From positions 28,345-92,344 of the forward strand of contig JAPPFB010000025.1 in the NCBI GenBank assembly GCA_028875225.1: a DNA stretch of 64,000 bases, given 5' to 3'. A program made the position numbers and the translations under genes. Shown here piece by piece: positions 59,380 through 64,000 of the stretch. Within the stretch, counting starts at the first letter, position 1. Each line of letters starts with the position of its first letter. The stretch comes from Chloroflexota bacterium (lineage in GTDB: Bacteria > Chloroflexota > Dehalococcoidia > Bin125). The notes under the pieces were generated by a model. That model worked only from the letters and a program-made list of their open reading frames with translations. It was not told where the DNA came from and did no database searches.

Positions 59380-60268
59380 TGGTCGCCTCACTCGCTCCGA
59401 CCGGCGTCGATGCTGTGGACAGGGCTGAAACCGATTCCTGAGCGATTCCAGGCTCTGTCGCAGGATTTCCCGCTGGCGCAATCAAGCTCACCGCCAGCGC
59501 GCCGGTCACCGGTTCTCGATAGATCGCCGACTCGACGCCGAACGCCAATTCGATCATCTCTGGCGTCAGCACGTCCTCAGGGAGACCATCCGCCATGACA
59601 CGTCCCTCTGCGAGCAGGACCAACCGATCGCAGAACCGAGCCGCCAGGTTGAGATCGTGAATCGCCGCAATGGCCGTCAAGCCGTCGTCGACCAGCTGGC
59701 GGACCAATGTCAGGATCTTCAATTGGTGGAGGATGTCGAGGTTCGAGGTCGGTTCGTCGAGCAGCAGGATCTGCGGCTGTTGCGCCACGGCGCGGGCGAG
59801 AAAGACGCGTTGGCGCTCTCCCCCCGACAATGTCTCGATCGTGCGGGTTTCGAACTGGTCGGTTTCTGTCAGGCGCATCGCCTGCCGAGCAATTCGATCG
59901 TCGGCCGAACCCTCGACCTGGAAGCGGCCCAGATGGGGATAGCGGCCCATGAGCACGAGTTCGAAGGCGGTGAAGCCCTGCGTGTACGGCGCAATCTGCG
60001 GCACCAATGCCAGGAGCTCGGCGACATCCCTCGTTGGCAAAGATTTCAGATCCGCGCCGTGAAGCGAAACCGAGCCTTCCTGACAGCTCAGCACGTTCGA
60101 GACTGCTCGCAGCAACGTCGACTTTCCCGCGCCGTTCGGACCGATCAGCCCGACAAACTGGCCCGGGTCCGCGCTGACATCGACTTGGTCCAGCAGTGTC
60201 GCCGCTTCGACGCTGAAGCTCAGCGACCGGGCCTCGACCGCTGGGATCCGGCCATTGCGCTCACTCAT
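59366..60268 (-). CDS. btuD: ABC transporter ATPase, vitamin B12/iron-siderophore type
   Basis: This is the ATPase of a FecCDE/BtuCD-type importer. The 300-residue protein has Walker A 'GPNGAGKST', signature 'LSGGERQRVFLARA', Walker B 'ILLLDEPTSNLD' and the H-loop 'AIHDLN'. The riboswitch upstream makes corrinoid the likely substrate. About 50 C-terminal residues form a low-complexity tail. ATG 60268 is chosen over the ORF's TTG 60274 because 'gaggag' lies 6 bases upstream. It is 24 bp after btuC. Confidence 0.92.
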   Translation of the reverse strand: MSERNGRIPAVEARSLSFSVEAATLLDQVDVSADPGQFVGLIGPNGAGKSTLLRAVSNVLSCQEGSVSLHGADLKSLPTRDVAELLALVPQIAPYTQGFTAFELVLMGRYPHLGRFQVEGSADDRIARQAMRLTETDQFETRTIETLSGGERQRVFLARAVAQQPQILLLDEPTSNLDILHQLKILTLVRQLVDDGLTAIAAIHDLNLAARFCDRLVLLAEGRVMADGLPEDVLTPEMIELAFGVESAIYREPVTGALAVSLIAPAGNPATEPGIAQESVSALSTASTPVGASEATSAAR

Positions 60269-60292
60269 TGACAACTCCTCGCAATCGCCCGC

Positions 60293-61366
60293 TCACAGCG
60301 AGTAGACCTGTCGCTTGTTCTTGATCAACAGGAAGATGAAGAACGGCGCGCCGACGAACGCCGTCAGAATGCCCACACGGAACTCGGCCGGCTGGATCAC
60401 GGTCCGCGCCACCGTGTCGGCCAGGATCACGAAGGCAGCGCCGCCGAGCGCGCTCATCGGGATCAGGACACGATTGTCCGGTCCCAGGATCAGGCGCAGG
60501 GTGTGCGGCACTACCAGTCCCACAAATGCGATGGTTCCGCTGACTGCCACCGCCGCCCCGGTGGCCAGGGCAGCGGCGAGCAGCATCGTCAGACGAGTCG
60601 CGCCGACCCGCACGCCCATCGAACGGGCTTCATCGTCACCCAGCATCAGCAGGTTCAGATCACGGGCCAGCAACAGCAACACCGCCGTGCTGCCCAGGAT
60701 CAGCGGACCGGCAATCCGCACGTGCTCCCATGATCGAGCGTCCAACCCGCCGACCAGCCAGAACAGGATCTCGCGCAGCGCCGCATTGTCCGGCAGGACG
60801 ATGATGATCGCCGAGACGATCGCGCCCAGGAACGCATTGACCGCGACGCCCGCCAGCAGCAGCGTCGCCATTGAGAAGTGTCCCCCCACCACGGCCACTC
60901 CGTAGACCAGGAGCGCTGCGCCCATCGCGCCGACAAAGGCGAACACGGGCAATGCCAGAAAGAAGAGCCCCGTCAGCCCGGCGGCGATTGCGACGACGGC
61001 GCCCAGCGCTCCTCCGGCCGAGACGCCAATGATGCCCGGGTCGGCCATCGGATTGCGGAACAGGCCCTGCATTGCCGCTCCGGCGACGCCGAGGGCCATG
61101 CCCACTGCGGTTGCGACGACGATTCTGGGCAGGCGGATCTGGTCAATCACGAGCTGCTCGGTGCGGCTGAACTCGGGCACGTCGAATCCGATCGCCGACA
61201 GCGCGATCCAGGCAACGTGACTGACCGGAACGTCAACCGGTCCCAGGCTCAGCGAGATCAGACCGATGACCAGGACGAGCAACAGCAGGAGCGACAGACC
61301 AAGCGCCAGCCGCGTGGTCACGCCCATCTGTCGGTAGCCGCGCAATGATTGGATGCCCGAGAGCAA
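60293..61366 (-). CDS. btuC: ABC transporter permease, vitamin B12 type (FecCD/BtuC)
   Basis: This is the membrane channel of the importer, about ten helices in 357 residues, with family marks 'RLPRIVVATAVGMALGVAGAAMQ', 'NPMADPGIIGVSAG', 'LLLAGVAVNAF' and 'GTIAFVGLVVPH'. The ORF track begins at GTG 61465, giving 33 extra unlikely residues that read through leader RNA structure. The TTG at 61366 has 'ggagg' 7 bases upstream and I prefer it. It is the first gene after the cobalamin riboswitch. No BtuF binding protein is in the operon. Confidence 0.9.
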   Translation of the reverse strand: MLSGIQSLRGYRQMGVTTRLALGLSLLLLLVLVIGLISLSLGPVDVPVSHVAWIALSAIGFDVPEFSRTEQLVIDQIRLPRIVVATAVGMALGVAGAAMQGLFRNPMADPGIIGVSAGGALGAVVAIAAGLTGLFFLALPVFAFVGAMGAALLVYGVAVVGGHFSMATLLLAGVAVNAFLGAIVSAIIIVLPDNAALREILFWLVGGLDARSWEHVRIAGPLILGSTAVLLLLARDLNLLMLGDDEARSMGVRVGATRLTMLLAAALATGAAVAVSGTIAFVGLVVPHTLRLILGPDNRVLIPMSALGGAAFVILADTVARTVIQPAEFRVGILTAFVGAPFFIFLLIKNKRQVYSL

Positions 61367-61373
61367 GGAAACG

Positions 61374-61395
61374 CCTCCAGCGGCTCCGCTGGAGG
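61374..61395 (-). promoter_or_regulatory. Hairpin sequestering the btuC ribosome site
   Basis: A perfect 9-bp stem 'cctccagcg/cgctggagg' with a 4-nt loop contains the Shine-Dalgarno 'ggagg' of btuC in its 3' arm. It lies about 80 nt downstream of the riboswitch core and is a natural expression platform for translational control. Confidence 0.65.
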
Positions 61396-61473
61396 ATTGG
61401 TATTCGACCTGCTCGGAACGTGCGCCCGGAGATCGAGGGACCTCTCTGAAGCGGAGAGTTGTCACCTCTCGCC

Positions 61474-61672
61474 CAGGCAGGTCTCCTGGCTCGCGGGTGG
61501 ATGCTGCGCTGGACCCTTCCCATCGACGTCACGTCAGTCGACAGTGGGTGTCAGCTCTCCGTTCTGCCCATACCGCCCAACCTGGCGGCGCGGGCCCCGC
61601 TTACAGTGGCGCTACCGCGTCGGAGTTTCACCGACTTCCCTATTCTCCCGGGACGGGCACCTGGACGAAGTT
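61474..61672 (-). promoter_or_regulatory. Cobalamin riboswitch
   Basis: On the minus strand the leader has the class hallmarks in order: 'ggtgcc', 'gggaagtcggtgaaactccg', 'gcggtagcgccactgtaagc', 'gatgggaagg' and the final B12-box-like 'agccaggagacctgcc'. It sits about 110 nt upstream of btuC in the sense orientation, so adenosylcobalamin (or a related corrinoid) should switch off the btuC-btuD-cobO-cobT-cobS-cobC-cobU transcript or its translation. Confidence 0.93.
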
Positions 61673-61771
61673 TGCTGCCCGAAGCCTAGCACCGGCACTC
61701 AACGGCGAACAAGCACGCTGAATGTAGGGTTTGGTGCGTCAGGAATTCGTCGGGAAGCGGCGCAGTGGCGG

Positions 61772-61847
<76 letters not shown>

Positions 61848-61894
61848 ACGCAGATGCCGGACGAGATCAGCGTACAACCGCCGTCGTTCGCGGT

Positions 61895-62455
61895 TCAATC
61901 AACGGCTTCATCTGCCGGCAGCAGTCCGTCTGGCAGGTCGACGGTCATCGTGCCCGCCCCGAGGTCGACGTCGACCACCACGTCGCGCAGCGCAGGCACC
62001 AGCAGGTCCCGCCGCTCGCCCCGGTCGACGATGTAGACGTCATTGGCGCCCGTCTGCAACACCTCGCGGATTGTTCCCAGTTCCGCCCCGTCCCCGCCGA
62101 CCACGCGCAGACCCTCGATCTCGTCCAGGTACCAGAACGATTCACCCTCGCTTGGTCGTTCCTCCTCGGGAATCTCGATCAGCTCGCCGCGCAGCGATTC
62201 GGCCGACTCAAGGTCGGCCACGCCGTCGATGAACAGGTACACGCGCCCCTTTTGCCAGTTGCTGCTCTCGACGGTTCGAGGAGCGCCGTCGATGAACACG
62301 CGAGCGCCGCGATCGAACCGCTGGGGAAAGTCGGTCAGCGGCAGGACCTTGATTTCGCCTTTGAGTCCGCGCGGTCGCTCGACCAGTCCGACTGCGCGAT
62401 AGCCCGCGCGTGGCATCCGCTCTTCGGTTTGTGAACGTCCGAGCCGAAAGGCCAT
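61895..62455 (-). CDS. rimM: 16S rRNA processing protein RimM
   Basis: RimM helps mature the 30S head domain, binding S19. The protein (186 residues from ATG 62455) has the N-terminal RimM fold ('VGLVERPRGLKGEIKVLPL') and the C-terminal PRC-barrel ('YLDEIEGLRVVGGDGAELG' and 'LLVPALRDVVVDVD'). ATG 62416 is a possible later start. It follows khpA by 7 bp in the ffh-rpsP-khpA-rimM operon. Confidence 0.94.
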   Translation of the reverse strand: MAFRLGRSQTEERMPRAGYRAVGLVERPRGLKGEIKVLPLTDFPQRFDRGARVFIDGAPRTVESSNWQKGRVYLFIDGVADLESAESLRGELIEIPEEERPSEGESFWYLDEIEGLRVVGGDGAELGTIREVLQTGANDVYIVDRGERRDLLVPALRDVVVDVDLGAGTMTVDLPDGLLPADEAVD

Positions 62456-62462
62456 CGCCGAA

Positions 62463-62690
62463 TCAGCGGATGTCGAGCGATGTGTCGACCGCGCGAGCGT
62501 GGCCCGCGACCGAGAGCAACGTGCGCATCGCGGTGGCCAGTCGTCCTTCGCGGCCGATGATCCGCCCCATATCACCCTCGTGCACGTACAGATGCACGGC
62601 GACATGATCGCCGTTCTGCAGCCGCTCGACGCGCACCGCGTCGGGCTCATCGACCATCCACTTGGCCACGTACTCGATGAAGTCTTCCAT
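62463..62690 (-). CDS. khpA: KH domain RNA-binding protein KhpA
   Basis: This is a 75-residue single KH-domain protein with the 'GDMGRIIGREGRLATAMRTLL' loop (GxxG as 'GREG'). The family (KhpA/YlqC) binds RNA and in some species regulates cell division and sRNA stability. ATG 62690 is preferred over the longer ORF, and it lies 11 bp after rpsP, its usual neighbour. Confidence 0.93.
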   Translation of the reverse strand: MEDFIEYVAKWMVDEPDAVRVERLQNGDHVAVHLYVHEGDMGRIIGREGRLATAMRTLLSVAGHARAVDTSLDIR

Positions 62691-62701
62691 GACGCCGCTC
62701 G

Positions 62702-63025
62702 CTACTCGGAAGCCGCGCTGGCTTGCGCCTGAGCCGCGGCCCGCTTGGCGTCGGCGCGCTTGCTGCGCGGCTTCGGCTGCCACGGCTCGATCAGGTCCTC
62801 TTTGGCCAGGAATCGATGCACCGTCTCGCTCGGCCTGGCCCCGTGAGAGAGCCAGTGCTTGACCCGTTCGGCGTCAATGTTGAACGTCGCCGGCTCGGTC
62901 AGCGGATCGTAGTAGCCCAGGTTCTCGACGAATCGTCCGTCGCGCGGCTTGCGCGAATCCTGGACGACCACCCGATAAAACGGTCGTCCCTTGCGCCCGT
63001 GCCGGGCCAATCGAATTTTCAGCAT
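62702..63025 (-). CDS. rpsP: Ribosomal protein S16
   Basis: S16 is a small-subunit assembly protein. The 107-residue sequence opens with 'LKIRLARHGRKGRPFYRVVV' and has 'NLGYYDPLTEP' and 'WLSHGARPSETV'. The last 25 residues are an Ala/Lys/Arg-rich tail. ATG 63025 matches the family start; the ORF start at 63079 adds 18 unsupported residues. It is 101 bp after ffh. Confidence 0.96.
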   Translation of the reverse strand: MLKIRLARHGRKGRPFYRVVVQDSRKPRDGRFVENLGYYDPLTEPATFNIDAERVKHWLSHGARPSETVHRFLAKEDLIEPWQPKPRSKRADAKRAAAQAQASAASE

Positions 63026-63126
63026 CTGTTCAGCTCTGCCTGCGTTTCGCTCGTCGGTATGGATCCAGCGTAGTGCCAACCCAGCATCCGCGCTGTCGCA
63101 TCAGCCACCTCCGGTCGCGCGCACCG

Positions 63127-64000
63127 CTAGCGACGGGCAAGCGGGGTGGTCGCGCCCGGCATCCCGGGCACCCGGCCCGAGGCGATGTCCTTCATGATTC
63201 CCTTGGCCTGCTTGAACTGGTTCAGCAGTTGGTTGACCTCTTGCGGACTGGTGCCGCTGCCCTTCGCGATCCGCCGACGTCGCGAGCCGTTGATCATGTC
63301 GGGTTTGCGCCGCTCCTCCGGCGTCATCGAGAGCACGATCGCCTCGAAGTGAGAGAAGAAGTCATCGTCGATCTCATCGACATTGATCTGGTTCTTGATC
63401 GAGCTCAGGCCGGGAATCATGCTCACGATCTGTGAGATCGGGCCCATTTGGCGGACCTTGCCGATCTGCTCAATGAAGTCCTCCAGGTCGAACTCACCGT
63501 CCTGCAATCGACGCCGCCAGACCTTCGCGTCCTGCTCGCCGAACTCTTCCGAGGCCCGCTCGACCAGCGTCGACATGTCGCCGCGCCCCAGGATCCGGCT
63601 GGCCAATCGGTCGGGATGAAACGACTCCAGCGCGTCGGGACGTTCGCCCACGCCGAGGAACTTGATCGGCGCGCCGGTCACGGCGCGGATCGAGAGCGCC
63701 GCTCCGCCGCGCGCGTCGCCGTCCATTTTCGAAAGCACCACGCCCGAAATGCCTACCGCGTCGTCAAAGGCCGACGCCGCGTTGACGGCGTCCTGACCGG
63801 ACATAGCGTCGGCGACCAGCAACACCTCGGTCGGACTGAAGCGATCACGCAGCTCCGTGATCTCCGACATCATGTCTTCGTCGATATGGAGGCGACCGGC
63901 GGTGTCGACGATCACCGTCCCCGCGCCGATCTGTTCGGCCCGCTGGAGGCCCTGTTCCACGATCCTGGCCGGCTGCTCGTCCGCGCCGAGATCAAAGACT
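63127..64000 (-). CDS. ffh: Signal recognition particle protein Ffh (5'-truncated by window edge)
   Basis: Ffh binds 4.5S/SRP RNA and signal sequences to target membrane proteins. The visible part (about 290 residues) includes the G-domain end ('DEQPARIVEQGL', 'VIVDTAGRLHID', 'LSKMDGDARGGAALS', 'GVGERPDALESF') and the M domain ('GSRRRRIAKGSGTSPQEVNQLL'). The frame is open to position 64000, so the true start lies outside the window; the ORF track's start at 63960 is internal. It ends with a short Met-poor tail. Confidence 0.95.
   Translation of the reverse strand, partial: VFDLGADEQPARIVEQGLQRAEQIGAGTVIVDTAGRLHIDEDMMSEITELRDRFSPTEVLLVADAMSGQDAVNAASAFDDAVGISGVVLSKMDGDARGGAALSIRAVTGAPIKFLGVGERPDALESFHPDRLASRILGRGDMSTLVERASEEFGEQDAKVWRRRLQDGEFDLEDFIEQIGKVRQMGPISQIVSMIPGLSSIKNQINVDEIDDDFFSHFEAIVLSMTPEERRKPDMINGSRRRRIAKGSGTSPQEVNQLLNQFKQAKGIMKDIASGRVPGMPGATTPLARR

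Noticed and set aside
57721-59598. 625-aa plus-strand ORF
   Set aside because: It is antisense to cobT, cobO and btuD, all of which have clear motifs.

Overview
This window is about 64 kb of GC-rich bacterial chromosome, densely packed with housekeeping genes. The gene content points to a walled, rod-shaped bacterium: mreBCD-PBP2-rodA, single-chain glycyl-tRNA synthetase, ClpC, RNase J, a K+-dependent-type membrane pyrophosphatase and a FdxA-type 7Fe ferredoxin. From remembered family resemblance, including the sugar-binding-type lipoprotein/periplasmic protein and DUF6159 protein, I would place it in Chloroflexota (SAR202/Dehalococcoidia-like). That is inference, and no 16S or 23S gene is present to test it. 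Positions 1 to about 112 are C/G homopolymer runs that look like a poor contig end, and the last gene (ffh) runs off the right edge.

Layout. 1-6 kb: family-4 uracil-DNA glycosylase, RNase J and FtsK on the plus strand, then a class III nucleotide cyclase on minus. 6.9-21.5 kb: a long minus-strand block of DNA repair and metabolism (uvrB, ruvC-ruvA, yebC, surE, P1 peptidase, nitrilase, SDR, two unrecognised proteins, mutM, a DUF6159 membrane protein, polA). 21.5-34.5 kb: uvrA and fdxA on plus, glyS, hppA, two FmdB-type zinc ribbons and rnhB-yraN on minus, then ftsH and the rplU-rpmA-rpmE ribosomal cluster on plus. 34.7-37.2 kb: hisH-hisA-hisF-hisI with overlapping genes on minus. 37.3-45.8 kb: ligA, then the rod-shape operon mreB-mreC-mreD-mrdA-rodA and a VOC protein. 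46-50.3 kb: clpC and an S1-repeat protein.

50.3-55.2 kb is the accessory part. It holds an isolated 5S rRNA with an intrinsic terminator, a degenerate second 5S copy 2.4 kb away, a HEPN/PaREP1-like gene broken by an in-frame TAG, an orphan periplasmic sugar-binding-type protein, and a lower-GC TIR-domain gene whose promoter overlaps a perfect palindrome. 55.2-61.7 kb holds a tRNA-Ala and a complete cobalamin module: a cobalamin riboswitch, a hairpin that buries the Shine-Dalgarno of the first gene, BtuC-BtuD transporter parts, CobO adenosyltransferase and the nucleotide-loop genes cobT, cobS, cobC and cobU. 61.7-64 kb is a second tRNA-Ala followed upstream by the usual ffh-rpsP-khpA-rimM translation/secretion operon.

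Several repeat families fill the intergenic spaces: a REP-like inverted repeat that often occurs as head-to-head doublets (two of exactly 147 bp), a family of C-rich/G-rich palindromes, and a dispersed element with an 'aaaacactgga' core seen in three clear copies and one possible fourth. The most notable findings are the TIR gene with its candidate operator, the 5S duplication around the broken HEPN gene, the riboswitch with its SD-sequestering hairpin, a mosaic ligA with an extra cysteine cluster, and a nested inverted-repeat structure after fdxA.
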